Source of the DNA: JADKAV01 sp037046735
GTDB taxonomy: Bacteria > Actinomycetota > Actinomycetes > S36-B12 > UBA10799
Direction of reading: 5' to 3'
NCBI GenBank assembly: GCA_037046735.1
Contig: JBAOHC010000019.1
Location: 62,001-126,000, forward strand
DNA length: 64,000 nucleotides
How positions within the stretch are numbered: position 1 is the stretch's first letter; the number at the start of each line of letters is the position of its first letter. A program made the position numbers and the translations under genes. Shown one piece after another: positions 1-8,870 of the stretch. The notes under the pieces were generated by a model. The model did not search any database, was not told the DNA's origin, and saw nothing but the letters and a program-made list of their open reading frames with translations.

Positions 1-610
1 CGACCGGCCGGCCGTGATTCTGGTGGTCGGCGTCAATGGCACTGGCAAGACCACCACGACGGGCAAACTGGCCCGGGTGCTGGTGGCCGACGGGCACACC
101 GTCGTGCTGGGTGCCGCGGACACGTTCCGTGCTGCCGCTGCCGATCAGTTGCAGACATGGGGCGACCGCGTGGGAGCACGGGTGGTGCGCGGACCGGAGG
201 GCGGTGACCCGGCGGCTGTGGCCTTCGACGCTGTGGCCGAGGCCACCGAGGAGGCCGCGGACTGCGTGGTCATCGACACCGCGGGCCGGTTGCACACCAA
301 GGTCGGGCTCATGGACGAGCTGGGCAAGATCAAGCGGGTCGTGAACAAGCAGGGTCCGGTGGACGAGGTGCTGCTCGTACTGGACGCCACCACCGGTCAG
401 AACGGCCTCACGCAGGCCCGGGTATTCAGCGAGGTCGTGGACGTGACCGGCGTCGTGCTGACCAAACTCGACGGCACCGCAAAGGGCGGCATCGTCATCG
501 CTGTGCAGAAGGAACTCGGCGTGCCGGTGAAACTGGTCGGCCTGGGGGAGGGCCCGGATGATCTGGCGCCGTTCGATCCCGATGCGTTCGTGAACGCTCT
601 TCTGGACTAG
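1..610 (+). CDS. ftsY: Signal recognition particle receptor FtsY, C-terminal part
   Basis: SRP-family GTPase that docks the SRP-ribosome complex at the membrane. Only the G domain is in the window; the N-terminal region and start lie upstream of base 1. Visible motifs are the P-loop GVNGTGKTTTTGKL, DTFRAAAADQL (the SRP insertion box), DTAGRLHTK (G3) and TKLDGTAKGG (G4), ending with the usual GLGEGPDDLAPFDPDAFV tail. The partner gene ffh is about 4.6 kb downstream. The TKLDGTAKGG and GLGEGPDDL wording is FtsY-like, whereas Ffh has an M domain that is absent here. Identification is firm; only the length is incomplete. Confidence 0.96.
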   Translation, partial: DRPAVILVVGVNGTGKTTTTGKLARVLVADGHTVVLGAADTFRAAAADQLQTWGDRVGARVVRGPEGGDPAAVAFDAVAEATEEAADCVVIDTAGRLHTKVGLMDELGKIKRVVNKQGPVDEVLLVLDATTGQNGLTQARVFSEVVDVTGVVLTKLDGTAKGGIVIAVQKELGVPVKLVGLGEGPDDLAPFDPDAFVNALLD

Positions 611-662
611 TCCCCGCCCGAGCCAGGTACGAAACACACTGTTAACGCCAGACGGCCCATAC

Positions 663-678
663 GTCACATGGCCGAAAC
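663..678 (+). promoter_or_regulatory. Predicted GlnR box upstream of amt
   Basis: GTCAC-N6-GAAAC matches the published actinobacterial GlnR half-site pair (GTNAC-N6-GAAAC) exactly. It lies about 90 bp upstream of amt, the gene that GlnR activates under nitrogen limitation in Streptomyces and mycobacteria. A weaker GTAAC follows at 696-700. GlnR itself is not in the window, so this is inferred from the sequence match and the context. Confidence 0.6.
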
Positions 679-767
679 CTCTCACCGCCCGCCGCGTAAC
701 ACGAGCAGGCGAGTCTCAAAGGGTCCCGAGGGAAAGACCCGATGGGGAGAAAAGGAGAGGCGTGACG

Positions 768-2087
768 ATGGAAGAGTCCGTCTTGAGTGCAGGCGATACA
801 GCCTGGATTCTCACCAGCGCGGCCCTCGTACTGCTCATGCTGCCCGGCCTAGCTCTGTTCTATGGCGGCATGACACGTGCGAAAGCCGTGCTCAACATGA
901 TGATGATGGTGATGGGAGTTGTGTTCCTGGTCGGCGTTCAGTGGATCCTTTACGGGTACTCACTGACGTTCGGTACCGGTAACGCGCTGATCGGAAACCT
1001 CAGCGAGTACATCGGCCTTGAAGGCCTGATGACCGACGATCCCGCCGCGACCTACCCGGCGATGGCCTTCGTGGCCTTCCAAGCGATGTTCGCGGTGATC
1101 ACAGTGGCGCTGATCGCCGGTGCGATCGCCGACCGGACCAAGTTCGGCGCCTGGATGGTCTTCGCAGGGATCTGGGCCACCCTGGTCTACTTCCCGGTGG
1201 CGCACTGGGTATGGGCCTCCGGCGGCTGGATCTTCGAGGGCCTGGGACCGATGAACGGCACCGCGGCCATCGACTTCGCTGGCGGGACCGCGGTCCACAT
1301 CAATGCCGGTGCCGCCGGCCTGGCGCTGGCCTTCGTGCTCGGCAAGCGGCTGGGGTGGCCCAAGACGCCGATGAAGCCGCACAACCTGACGCTGGTCATG
1401 ATCGGTGCGGGTCTGCTGTGGTTCGGCTGGTTCGGCTTCAACGCAGGTTCCGCGCTGGCTGCGAACAACACCTCGGCTGTGGTGTTCCTGAACACCTTCG
1501 CCGCCACATGTGCTGCCGCCCTCGGCTGGCTGCTCGTGGAGAAGATCCGCGACGGGCACGCCACCAGCCTGGGTGCCGCGTCGGGTATCGTCGCCGGCCT
1601 CGTCGCCATCACCCCGGCGTGCTCTTCGGTGAGCCCGATCGGTGCGCTGATCCTGGGCGCCATCGCTGGTGTGCTGTGTGCTCTGGCTGTCGGGCTGAAG
1701 TACCGGTTCGGCTTCGATGACTCCCTCGATGTGGTCGGCGTGCACCTCGTCGGTGGCCTCGTGGGCACCCTGCTCATCGGCATCCTTGCCACTGAGGCCG
1801 CCCCTGCTGGGGTCAACGGTCTGTTCTACGGAGGCGGCTTGACGCAGTTCTGGTCACAGTTGATCGCAGCCGTCGCCGTCATGGTCTACTCCTTCGTGCT
1901 TGCCTTCATCATCGGCAAGATCATCGACCTGACCATGGGCATGCGGATCTCCGAGGATGACGAGATCGCCGGCGTCGACCTCACCACCCACGCAGAGGGC
2001 GCTTACGAACTGGCTGACAGCGGTTCCGGAGGCAAGTTCGCCGGAGTCGGTCAGGCCGCACTGAAGAAGGAAGAGGTCACCGTATGA
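768..2087 (+). CDS. amt: Ammonium transporter Amt
   Basis: Integral membrane ammonium/ammonia channel of the Amt/Mep/Rh family, about 439 residues with roughly 11 predicted hydrophobic helices. The pore twin histidines are visible in GGTAVHINAG and DVVGVHLVGG, and the FGFNAGSALAAN segment is typical. A GTG at 762 is also in frame. I prefer the ATG at 768 because the AAAGGAGAGG ribosome binding site (751-760) is better spaced for it. The gene overlaps glnK by 4 bp (ATGA), as expected for amt-glnK pairs in which the PII protein plugs the channel. A predicted GlnR box lies upstream. The C-terminal tail after the last helix is about 40 residues and probably cytosolic. Confidence 0.96.
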   Translation: MEESVLSAGDTAWILTSAALVLLMLPGLALFYGGMTRAKAVLNMMMMVMGVVFLVGVQWILYGYSLTFGTGNALIGNLSEYIGLEGLMTDDPAATYPAMAFVAFQAMFAVITVALIAGAIADRTKFGAWMVFAGIWATLVYFPVAHWVWASGGWIFEGLGPMNGTAAIDFAGGTAVHINAGAAGLALAFVLGKRLGWPKTPMKPHNLTLVMIGAGLLWFGWFGFNAGSALAANNTSAVVFLNTFAATCAAALGWLLVEKIRDGHATSLGAASGIVAGLVAITPACSSVSPIGALILGAIAGVLCALAVGLKYRFGFDDSLDVVGVHLVGGLVGTLLIGILATEAAPAGVNGLFYGGGLTQFWSQLIAAVAVMVYSFVLAFIIGKIIDLTMGMRISEDDEIAGVDLTTHAEGAYELADSGSGGKFAGVGQAALKKEEVTV

Positions 2088-2422
2088 AACTCGTCACCGC
2101 AGTCATCAAGCCGTTCAAGCTCGACGACGTCAAGACCGGACTGGAGACCTTCGGGATCCACGGCCTGACGGTCTCCGAGGCCAGTGGTTATGGCCGGCAG
2201 CGCGGGCACACCGAGGTCTACCGGGGGGCGGAGTACACCGTTGATCTGGTTCCGAAGGTCCGCATCGAGGTGGTCGTAGAGGATGACGACGCCGACAGTG
2301 TGGTCGACGTCATCGTCAAGAGCGCCCAGACCGGACGCATTGGGGATGGCAAGGTCTGGATGTCCCCCGTGGAGTCGATCGTGCGCGTGCGCACGGGCGA
2401 ACGCGGCCCGGACGCGCTGTAG
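2084..2422 (+). CDS. glnK: Nitrogen regulatory protein P-II (GlnK/GlnB)
   Basis: A 112-residue PII signal protein, the normal family length. It senses 2-oxoglutarate and ATP/ADP and controls Amt and other nitrogen targets. It starts KLVTAVIKPFKLDDVK. The T-loop around residues 37-55 carries the modifiable tyrosine in GAEYTVD (Tyr51 position), and the C-loop region GKVWMSPVESIVRVRTGE is intact. The ATG overlaps the amt stop codon (ATGA), so translation is probably coupled. In actinobacteria the T-loop tyrosine is adenylylated rather than uridylylated by the downstream GlnD. The label glnK rather than glnB rests on the amt linkage. Confidence 0.95.
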   Translation: MKLVTAVIKPFKLDDVKTGLETFGIHGLTVSEASGYGRQRGHTEVYRGAEYTVDLVPKVRIEVVVEDDDADSVVDVIVKSAQTGRIGDGKVWMSPVESIVRVRTGERGPDAL

Positions 2423-2508
2423 TCCGAGAACAAGAACCAGACGTGGCGGCGGCCCAGCACAGGAGGGCCGCCGCCACGGCTGTCCGTAAACGACGAGGAG
2501 GAACACCG

Positions 2509-4830
2509 GTGAGTCTGTTGGCCAACGACTTCCTGGGGGCGCGTGAGGACCTCATCAACCGCCCCGGCTTCGGCCCGGCCCGGCGCCATGCCTTGACCGG
2601 CCTGACCGACGACTGGCTCACCGACCTGTTTCACGCTTCCGGGGCCAAGGCTCTGGGCTGCACCCTGGTCGCGGTCGGCGGCTACGGCCGCGGCGAGATG
2701 GCCCCGGCCAGCGACATCGATGTGTTGCTGCTCCACCCCTCATCGGTGACGGCCGGCGAGGTGGCTGCTGTGGCCGACAAGATCTGGTATCCCATCTGGG
2801 ACTCCGGCCTGCGCCTTGACCACAGCGTGCGCACGCCCGCGCAGGCCCGCCGGCTGGCCGGCCAGGACTTGCGGGTGGTGTTAGGGCTGCTGGACGCTCG
2901 CACTGTCGTCGGTGACGAGCGCCTTACCGTTGAGACGCGTTCCAGCGTGTTGGGCGACTGGCGGGCAATGGCCAAACAGCGTCTGGATGAGTTGCGTGCG
3001 GGTGTGGAGGAGCGCAAGGAGGCGCACGGCGAACTGCCCTACCTGCTGGAGCCCGATCTCAAGGAGTCCTACGGAGGCCTTCGTGATCTGGTCGTGATGC
3101 GAGCCCTGGCCGCAAGCTGGATCATCAGTCCGCCCCAGAGTTCGCTGGCGGCGGCCAAACTGACATTGCTCGATGCCCGTGACGCCCTGCACATGAGCAC
3201 GGGCAGGGCGACCGACCGTCTGACCCAGCAGGAGCAACCGTCGGTCGCCCGGCTGCTGGACTACACCGACGAGGACGAGCTCCTGCGCTCGGTGTGCGGC
3301 GCAGGGCGGACCATCGCGTTCGTCAGTTCGGTGGCCTGGAACCGGGTGCGCCGCCAGATCACGCGCAAGTCGATCCCGCGGCTGCGCAAGATCCGCCGCA
3401 ACAGCGACCGCACCCCACTGGCCGAGGGTGTGGTGGTCCAGGACTCCGAGGTCGTGCTGGCCGCCGACGCCCGCCCCGACCGCGACCCGGTGTTGGTGCT
3501 GCGGGCCGCAGCCGCTGCCGCCCAGGCGGGTCTGCGCCTGTCGGTGCACACGGTCGACCGCTTGGCCCAGGAGTCGGCGCCGCTGCCGGTGCCCTGGCCG
3601 CGGCAGGCCCGGGAGAACCTCGTCAGTCTGCTGGGCGCCGGCCGGGCCACCGTGCCGGTCTGGGAGTCCTTGGACCAGGCCAACCTCATCGCCCGGCTCA
3701 TCCCGGGCTGGGAGGTCGTCCGATCGGCTCCGCAACGCAACCCCGTGCACCGGTTCACCGTCGACCGGCACCTCGTGGAGACCGCCGTTGCCGCCTCGTA
3801 CCACACGCGCAAAGTAACCCGCCCGGATCTGCTGCTGATCGGCAGTCTGCTGCACGACATCGGCAAGGGGCGAGGTGGAGACCACACGGACGTCGGCGTG
3901 CGCATCGTGGCGGACTTGGGCCCGCACCTGGGTTTCGATGACGCCGACACAGCGGTTCTGATGGACCTGGTGCGCTACCACCTCCTGTTGCCCGACGTCG
4001 CCACCCGCAAGGACATCGACGACCCCGCTGTGATCGACAGCGTCGCCCGGGCGGTACGGACCCAAGAGATCCTGGACGTCCTGCACTGGCTGACGGTGTC
4101 CGATGCGGCCGCGACCGGTCCGGCGGCCTGGAGCCCGTGGAAGGAGAACCTGGTCGACCTGTTGGTTCGGCGCACCGGGGCCGCCCTCGCCGGCGACGAG
4201 GTGGTCATCGAACCCGCGCTCGACGGAGTTCCGGACCATCTCTGGCAGGCAGGGGACGTCGAAGTGCTCGTGGAACCCAGCGGTGACACGGAGGTCACGG
4301 TGACGGTGGCCGCCAACGACTCCATCGGCCTGCTCAGCCGGTGTGCGGGGGCGTTGGCCGTCAACCGCCTCAGCGTGCGGGATGCCGCCAGCCGCACCCG
4401 TGATGGTCGGGCGGTGATCCGCTGGAGCGCTCAGACCCAGTTCGGGGAGCCGCCGCGCGCGGACTCGCTGGCCGCAGACATGCGCCGTGCCATCGCTGGT
4501 GAGCTCGACCTGGCTCGTCGGCTCAGCGATCGGGAGCGCGCTTACCACGGCGCTGATGACCAGCGTCCGGAACCGATCGTCGCGCTGATCCCCGACGGCT
4601 CCAGTCGCGCAACACTCATCGAGGTCCGTGCCCATGACCGAGCTGGACTGCTGTACTGGGTGACCTCCACGCTGGCATCGGCTGGATTCAACGTCGATGG
4701 GGCCAAGGTTTCCACGCTGGGCTCCGAGGTGGTCGACGTGTTCTTCCTGACCGACGGCAGCGGTGGGCAGCTTTCCGGGAGTCGGGCGCAGGCGGCCCTG
4801 GCGGCCGTGCGGGCGGTCGTGGCCGACTGA
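2509..4830 (+). CDS. glnD: PII nucleotidyltransferase/HD phosphohydrolase GlnD
   Basis: Bifunctional enzyme that modifies and demodifies PII according to glutamine level. It has 773 residues from the GTG at 2509, chosen because GAGGAGGA ends 6-7 nt upstream; the open frame extends further 5' without a better ribosome site. The nucleotidyltransferase motif GGYGRGEMAPASDIDVL is near residue 55, the HD motif LLHDIGKGRGGDHTDVG near 447, and two ACT domains fill about residues 590-773 and bind glutamine. It is the last gene of amt-glnK-glnD. In actinobacteria the homologous enzyme adenylylates GlnK; the sequence alone does not tell which nucleotide is used here. Confidence 0.95.
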   Translation: MSLLANDFLGAREDLINRPGFGPARRHALTGLTDDWLTDLFHASGAKALGCTLVAVGGYGRGEMAPASDIDVLLLHPSSVTAGEVAAVADKIWYPIWDSGLRLDHSVRTPAQARRLAGQDLRVVLGLLDARTVVGDERLTVETRSSVLGDWRAMAKQRLDELRAGVEERKEAHGELPYLLEPDLKESYGGLRDLVVMRALAASWIISPPQSSLAAAKLTLLDARDALHMSTGRATDRLTQQEQPSVARLLDYTDEDELLRSVCGAGRTIAFVSSVAWNRVRRQITRKSIPRLRKIRRNSDRTPLAEGVVVQDSEVVLAADARPDRDPVLVLRAAAAAAQAGLRLSVHTVDRLAQESAPLPVPWPRQARENLVSLLGAGRATVPVWESLDQANLIARLIPGWEVVRSAPQRNPVHRFTVDRHLVETAVAASYHTRKVTRPDLLLIGSLLHDIGKGRGGDHTDVGVRIVADLGPHLGFDDADTAVLMDLVRYHLLLPDVATRKDIDDPAVIDSVARAVRTQEILDVLHWLTVSDAAATGPAAWSPWKENLVDLLVRRTGAALAGDEVVIEPALDGVPDHLWQAGDVEVLVEPSGDTEVTVTVAANDSIGLLSRCAGALAVNRLSVRDAASRTRDGRAVIRWSAQTQFGEPPRADSLAADMRRAIAGELDLARRLSDRERAYHGADDQRPEPIVALIPDGSSRATLIEVRAHDRAGLLYWVTSTLASAGFNVDGAKVSTLGSEVVDVFFLTDGSGGQLSGSRAQAALAAVRAVVAD

Positions 4831-5010
4831 CGCGGCGCTAACGCGGGCGTCCGTCTGCCGTGGTTCGTGGAGCTTCCGCTGCGACACGCCCAACCGAGGC
4901 GCCGTGGGGGTGGAGTCCTCAAGCCCTGGTGGTCGGCGTCAGGTCGGGCTGCCATCCGCCGCACGCCGGGGCACGAGACGGACGGCTGGGTACCCAGCAG
5001 CATCCACTTG

Positions 5011-5070
5011 AGCAATTCGGCAGTTGTTGTTGCGACACGCCGTGGAGATTCGCACCTTGCGCCTATTGCT
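5011..5070 (+). repeat. Dispersed ~60-bp palindromic repeat, copy A
   Basis: The core TTGTTGTTGCGACACGCCGTG is shared with copies at 40017-40076 and 62591-62651 (the latter inverted). The ends AGCAAT and ATTGCT are inverted, so the unit can fold into a hairpin with CAC-GCC-GTG at its centre. Confidence 0.6.
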
Positions 5071-5228
5071 GCCGGCCAGCGTGGACCGTTCCTCTGCGGT
5101 ACGTCCGGTTCGTCAGTCTGGGCCGTGACCAGCCGAACCAATGCGCAGCGGACGAACGCCTGGCCCGTTCAAGGCGAACTGGCAGCCCCCCGCTGAGCGA
5201 CTGAAGTGGGGCGCTTGTCGGCGACCGT

Positions 5229-5234
5229 TACCCT
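5229..5234 (+). promoter_or_regulatory. Putative -10 box (TACCCT) of ffh
   Basis: TACCCT fits the TANNNT actinobacterial -10 pattern also used by ettA, ndk and the radical SAM gene in this window. Transcription would start near 5241, leaving a leader of about 22 nt with AGGAG before the ATG at 5263. Confidence 0.4.
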
Positions 5235-5262
5235 GGAATCTGAGAACCCCAGGAGATGTTTC

Positions 5263-6783
5263 ATGTTCAATGCTCTGTCCGACCGGCTGTCCGCGACCTT
5301 CAAGGGGCTGCGTGGCAAGGGCCGGCTCTCCGAAGCGGACATCGACAACACCGTCCGGGAGATCCGCCGGGCACTGCTCGAGGCCGACGTTTCGCTGTCC
5401 GTTGTGCGCACGTTCACGGGCCGGGTCAAGGAGCGGGCGACCAGTGTCGAAGTTTCCCAGAGCCTCAATCCGGCCCAGCAGGTCGTCAAGATCGTCAACG
5501 AGGAACTCATCACCATCCTCGGCGGTGAGACCCGCAACCTGCGGCTGGCGAAGAAGCCCCCGACCGTTCTCATGCTGCTCGGCCTGCAGGGCGCCGGCAA
5601 GACGACCCTGGCGGGCAAGTTGGCGCGGTACCTGGCCAACCAGGGCCACACGCCGCTATTGGTCGCAGCGGATCTACAGCGCCCCAACGCCGTGAACCAG
5701 CTGCAGATCGTGGCCGAGCGGGCAGGCGTGGACTGTTATGCCCCCCAACCGGGCAACGGCGTCGGCGATCCCGTCATCGTGGCCCGCGACTCCATCGGCT
5801 ACGCGGAGCAGAGCCTGCACGACCTGGTCATCATCGACACCGCCGGCCGCTTGGCCATCGACGAGGAGTTGATGGGCCAAGCTGCGGCGATCCGTGATGC
5901 GGTGCACCCCGACGAGATGCTGCTGGTCATCGACGCGATGATCGGCCAGGACGCGGTGCAAACCGCGGCTGCGTTCCAGCAGACGGTCGGTGTCGACGGT
6001 GTCATCCTCACGAAGCTGGACGGTGACGCCCGCGGTGGCGCGGCCTTGAGCGTACGCGAGGCCACTGGAGCGCCGATCATGTTCGCCTCCGTCGGCGAGA
6101 AGGTCGAGGACATCGAGGTCTTCCATCCCGACCGGATGGCCAGCCGCATCCTGGACATGGGCGACGTACTGACCCTGATCGAGCAGGCCGAGCGGGCCTT
6201 CGATTCCGAACAGGCCGCCCGGATGGCCGACAAGGTTGCTCGCGGTGATGCCTTCACGCTGGAGGAGTTCCTCGAGCAGATGCAGGCCATCAAGAAGATG
6301 GGCTCACTGGGCAAACTGCTCGGCATGCTCCCCGGTATGGCTGAGGCGCGCAAGCAACTCGAGCAGATCGATGACCGGGAACTGGCCAGGGTCGAAGCGA
6401 TCATCCACTCCATGACCCCGCAGGAACGCCGGGATACCAAGATCCTCAACGGATCGCGGCGGGCCCGGATCGCCCGCGGCGCAGGCGTGCAGGTGTCCGA
6501 CGTCAACGGACTCGTGGACAGGTTCGCCGAGGCGCAGAAGATGATGAAGCAGATGCGCGCCGGCGGCGGGGGCGGCATGCCTGGAATGCCAGGGATGCCC
6601 GGCATGAGCAAGAAGAGCCGCGGCAAGGTCAAGCAGGCACCCAAGAGTAAGAAGGGCCGCAGCGGGAATCCGGCCAAGCGTGCCGCGCAGCAGTCCGGGG
6701 CACCGGTAGCTGGCGCAGACCCGGTGCCCTTCAGCGCCGACGATCTGCCGGAGGAGTTCAGCAAGCTGCTCGGCGGTAAGTAG
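5263..6783 (+). CDS. ffh: Signal recognition particle protein Ffh (SRP54)
   Basis: SRP GTPase that binds signal peptides and 4.5S RNA and targets nascent membrane proteins to FtsY. It has 506 residues. The start ATG at 5263 has AGGAG at 5251; the frame opens earlier but without support. The N domain is about 1-95, the P-loop GLQGAGKTTLAGKL near 106, DTAGRLAIDEE near 191, TKLDGDARGG near 249, and the methionine-rich M domain about 320-460 includes LGMLPGM. The C-terminus has a repeated GMPGMPGMPGM run followed by a lysine-rich tail, common in actinobacterial Ffh. It is transcribed from its own promoter after a 432-bp gap. Confidence 0.97.
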   Translation: MFNALSDRLSATFKGLRGKGRLSEADIDNTVREIRRALLEADVSLSVVRTFTGRVKERATSVEVSQSLNPAQQVVKIVNEELITILGGETRNLRLAKKPPTVLMLLGLQGAGKTTLAGKLARYLANQGHTPLLVAADLQRPNAVNQLQIVAERAGVDCYAPQPGNGVGDPVIVARDSIGYAEQSLHDLVIIDTAGRLAIDEELMGQAAAIRDAVHPDEMLLVIDAMIGQDAVQTAAAFQQTVGVDGVILTKLDGDARGGAALSVREATGAPIMFASVGEKVEDIEVFHPDRMASRILDMGDVLTLIEQAERAFDSEQAARMADKVARGDAFTLEEFLEQMQAIKKMGSLGKLLGMLPGMAEARKQLEQIDDRELARVEAIIHSMTPQERRDTKILNGSRRARIARGAGVQVSDVNGLVDRFAEAQKMMKQMRAGGGGGMPGMPGMPGMSKKSRGKVKQAPKSKKGRSGNPAKRAAQQSGAPVAGADPVPFSADDLPEEFSKLLGGK

Positions 6784-6820
6784 GCAGCGTAGGCCACTGC
6801 ACCGCCGGATCCGTCACGTC

Positions 6821-6829
6821 TGGCACACT
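6821..6829 (+). promoter_or_regulatory. TGGCACACT motif upstream of rpsP
   Basis: The same 9-mer occurs upstream of rplS at 9792-9800, the two presumed transcription starts of the rpsP...rplS ribosomal segment. It resembles an extended -10 element (TGN followed by CACACT). No clear -35 is seen. Confidence 0.3.
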
Positions 6830-6943
6830 AGGAGGAGATTTCCGCCCTCTCACCGGAGATCGCCGACGTAGACGTCCTCCGACGCTGCACAACCCCATGT
6901 GCGCGTGGCGGGGCGCAACAGACAAACAGGAGAAACACCCCCA

Positions 6944-7477
6944 GTGGCAGTCAAGATCAAGTTGAAGCGGCTCGGCAAGATCCGCGCCCCGCAGTACCGT
7001 GTCGTCATCGCGGACGCCCGCAACAAGCGCGATGGGCGCTCGATCGAGGAGATCGGTCTTTACCACCCCATGCAGCAGCCGTCGCTCATCGAGATCGATT
7101 CCGAGCGTGCGCAGTACTGGCTCGGGGTCGGGGCGCAACCCACCGAGGCTGTGCTGGCTCTGCTCAAGGTGACCGGTGACTGGCAGAAGTTCAAGGGACT
7201 GCCGGGTGCCGAGGGCACGCTGCAGGTCGCCAAGGAGAAGACCGACCGCAAGGCCGTCTTCGCCGCGGCAGCAGCCGAGGCCGCTGGTCTGAAGGGCAGC
7301 GATGCCACGACCGCGAAGAAGAAGGCTCCGAAGGCCGAGCAGACTCCGGTGGACGAGGTCCCCGTGACCGCCGAGCCCGCCGATCAGCCCACAGCTGTTG
7401 CCACCCCGGAGGCCCCGGCGACGGCCAGCGCCAACCAGGCTGCTGAGAACGCCGAGACCCCGCAGGCCGATGCCTAA
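6944..7477 (+). CDS. rpsP: 30S ribosomal protein bS16
   Basis: Small-subunit protein needed for 30S assembly. It has 177 residues from the GTG at 6944, giving the conserved start AVKIKLKRLGKIRAPQYR, with CAGGAGA at 6928-6934. The conserved core (to about residue 85) is followed by a long Ala/Pro/Glu-rich tail, an extension usual in actinobacterial S16. An in-frame start at 6899 would add 15 residues that do not belong to the family. It heads the rpsP-KH-rimM-trmD operon and overlaps the next gene by 8 bp. Confidence 0.95.
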   Translation: MAVKIKLKRLGKIRAPQYRVVIADARNKRDGRSIEEIGLYHPMQQPSLIEIDSERAQYWLGVGAQPTEAVLALLKVTGDWQKFKGLPGAEGTLQVAKEKTDRKAVFAAAAAEAAGLKGSDATTAKKKAPKAEQTPVDEVPVTAEPADQPTAVATPEAPATASANQAAENAETPQADA

Positions 7478-7721
7478 GCCACTGGCTGAAGTTCTTGAGC
7501 ACCTCGTCGTCGGGATTGTCGACAATCCCGAGGATGTGTCGGTGCGCGAGAAGCCGGCCCGCGGCCGGGGGACCCTCCTGAAGGTCACTGTCCACCCGGA
7601 CGACCTCGGGCGAGTCATCGGGCGCGCCGGGCGCACCGCAAAATCGCTTCGTACCGTCGTCAACGCGCTGTCCGGCGGCCAGAATGTGCGGGTCGACTTC
7701 GTGGATGTGAACGGCCGCTGA
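7470..7721 (+). CDS. khpA: KH-domain RNA-binding protein (KhpA-like)
   Basis: An 83-residue RNA-binding protein with a single KH domain. The GXXG loop is GRAG within GRVIGRAGRTAKSLRTVV. Homologues in the same place between rpsP and rimM are called KhpA or YlqC and pair with KhpB/Jag in other Gram-positives. The ATG at 7470 overlaps the 3' end of rpsP by 8 bp, so the two are translated together. The length is normal and the start MPKPLAEVLEHLVVGIVD is typical. Confidence 0.92.
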   Translation: MPKPLAEVLEHLVVGIVDNPEDVSVREKPARGRGTLLKVTVHPDDLGRVIGRAGRTAKSLRTVVNALSGGQNVRVDFVDVNGR

Positions 7722-8209
7722 CCGTCGTCGCGATCGGTCGGGTCGGCAAACCCCACGGGGTGCGCGGCTGGGTGACCATCACTGCCAGCACCGACGAGCC
7801 GGAGCGCCGGTTCGCGGTGGGGGCTGTTGTGGTGGCCGATCGGCCGCGCGAAGTGCTCGAGGCGCGGTATGTTCCTCGCCTGGCTGTGCTCTTCGAGGGG
7901 TGCACCGACCGCAACGACGCTGAGGCCTTGCGTGGGACGTGGCTGTACGCCGATGTCACAGACACCCCCGACGACCCCGACGAGTACTACGACCACCAGC
8001 TCGAAGGGCTCGCGGTCCTGGTCAACGGAACGCAGGTCGGGGTGGTACGGGAGGTACTGCATCTGCCAGCCCAGGACGTGCTGGACGTCGAGATCGACGG
8101 CAGCCGCAGGCTGATTCCCTTCGTGGAACAACTCGTGCCGGTCATCGATCTGCAAGCCGGGCAGGTCCATGTCGTCGACATGGAAGGGCTGCTCGACGAT
8201 GCGGATTGA
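7718..8209 (+). CDS. rimM: Ribosome maturation factor RimM
   Basis: 16S processing and 30S maturation factor with an N-terminal RimM beta-barrel and a C-terminal PRC-barrel (DEYYDHQLEGLAVLVNG, then DVLDVEIDGSRRLIPFV). The first ATG/GTG-type start, GTG at 7760, would cut off the conserved beginning VVAIGRVGKPHGVRGWV. That beginning is encoded in frame from 7718, where CTG overlaps the KH stop codon as CTGA, so I place the start there (163 residues). No ATG, GTG or TTG is in frame between the upstream coding region and 7760. Translation is probably coupled to khpA. The assignment is firm; the start codon is an inference. Confidence 0.88.
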   Translation: MTVVAIGRVGKPHGVRGWVTITASTDEPERRFAVGAVVVADRPREVLEARYVPRLAVLFEGCTDRNDAEALRGTWLYADVTDTPDDPDEYYDHQLEGLAVLVNGTQVGVVREVLHLPAQDVLDVEIDGSRRLIPFVEQLVPVIDLQAGQVHVVDMEGLLDDAD

Positions 8210-8870
8210 CGTCGTCACTGTCTTCCCCGACTACCTGCGACCGCTCGAACTGTCGCTGATCGGCAAGGCGATCGATCGCGGGCAATTGCAGGTCGGGGTG
8301 CACGATCTGCGTGACTACACCCACGACCGCCATCGCACCGTGGACGACGCCCCTTACGGCGGCGGCCCTGGCATGGTGATGAGTCCACAGCCGTGGGGTG
8401 AGGCTCTGGACGCGGTCCTCACCGACCAGGCGGTGCTGATCATCCCCACGCCGTCAGGCCAACTGTTCACTCAGCGGGTGGCTGAAGAGTTGGCGACGCA
8501 GCAGCATCTGGTGTTCGCGTGTGGCCGCTACGAGGGCATCGATGCCCGTGTCGGGCAGCATTACCGGCGGCAGGTCCGGGAGCTGAGTATCGGAGACTAC
8601 GTGCTGGCTGGCGGTGAAGCCGCTGTATTGGTCATGTGCGAGGCCATCGGACGGTTGCTGCCCGGTGTCCTGGGCAATCCTGAATCCGCCCGCGACGACT
8701 CTCACAGCCGCCCGGACGATCTCCTGGAAGGCCCGGTCTACACCCGACCGCCGTTATGGCGTGGCCTGCCGGTTCCGGATGTCCTGATGTCCGGGGATCA
8801 CGCCCGGATCGCCGACTGGCGTGCTGAGCAGGCGGCTGCCCGAACCCGGGCCGTGCGCGGGGACGCCTAA
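8199..8870 (+). CDS. trmD: tRNA (guanine-N1-)-methyltransferase TrmD
   Basis: SPOUT methyltransferase that makes m1G37 in tRNAs and so prevents +1 frameshifting. It has 223 residues starting MRIDVVTVFPDYL at the ATG at 8199 (the frame opens 30 nt earlier). The trefoil-knot AdoMet site is visible: GGGPGMVMSPQPW, VFACGRYEGIDARV and IGDYVLAGGEAAV. It overlaps rimM by 11 bp. The following rplS, normally adjacent, is separated by about 1 kb filled largely by a tandem repeat array. Confidence 0.96.
   Translation: MRIDVVTVFPDYLRPLELSLIGKAIDRGQLQVGVHDLRDYTHDRHRTVDDAPYGGGPGMVMSPQPWGEALDAVLTDQAVLIIPTPSGQLFTQRVAEELATQQHLVFACGRYEGIDARVGQHYRRQVRELSIGDYVLAGGEAAVLVMCEAIGRLLPGVLGNPESARDDSHSRPDDLLEGPVYTRPPLWRGLPVPDVLMSGDHARIADWRAEQAAARTRAVRGDA

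Larger units (their letters stand above)
4831..5262 (+). other. Intergenic region glnD-ffh
   Basis: No convincing gene is seen in these 432 bp. Open frames here have no ribosome site and no recognisable domain. The region holds one copy of the dispersed palindromic repeat (5011-5070), a short related fragment GCTGCGACACGCC around 4878-4890, and the ffh -10 box at 5229. Confidence 0.6.

Noticed and set aside
960..1745. 261-residue reverse-strand open frame inside amt
   Set aside because: His/Arg-rich shadow translation of a strongly supported membrane protein gene.
4867..5196. 109-residue open frame between glnD and ffh
   Set aside because: It spans the palindromic repeat, has no ribosome site and no similarity that I recognise; GC-rich DNA opens such frames readily.
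6821..6845. Sigma-54 promoter (TGGCAC at -24)
   Set aside because: The matching GC at -12 is missing both here and before rplS, and actinobacteria generally lack sigma-54.
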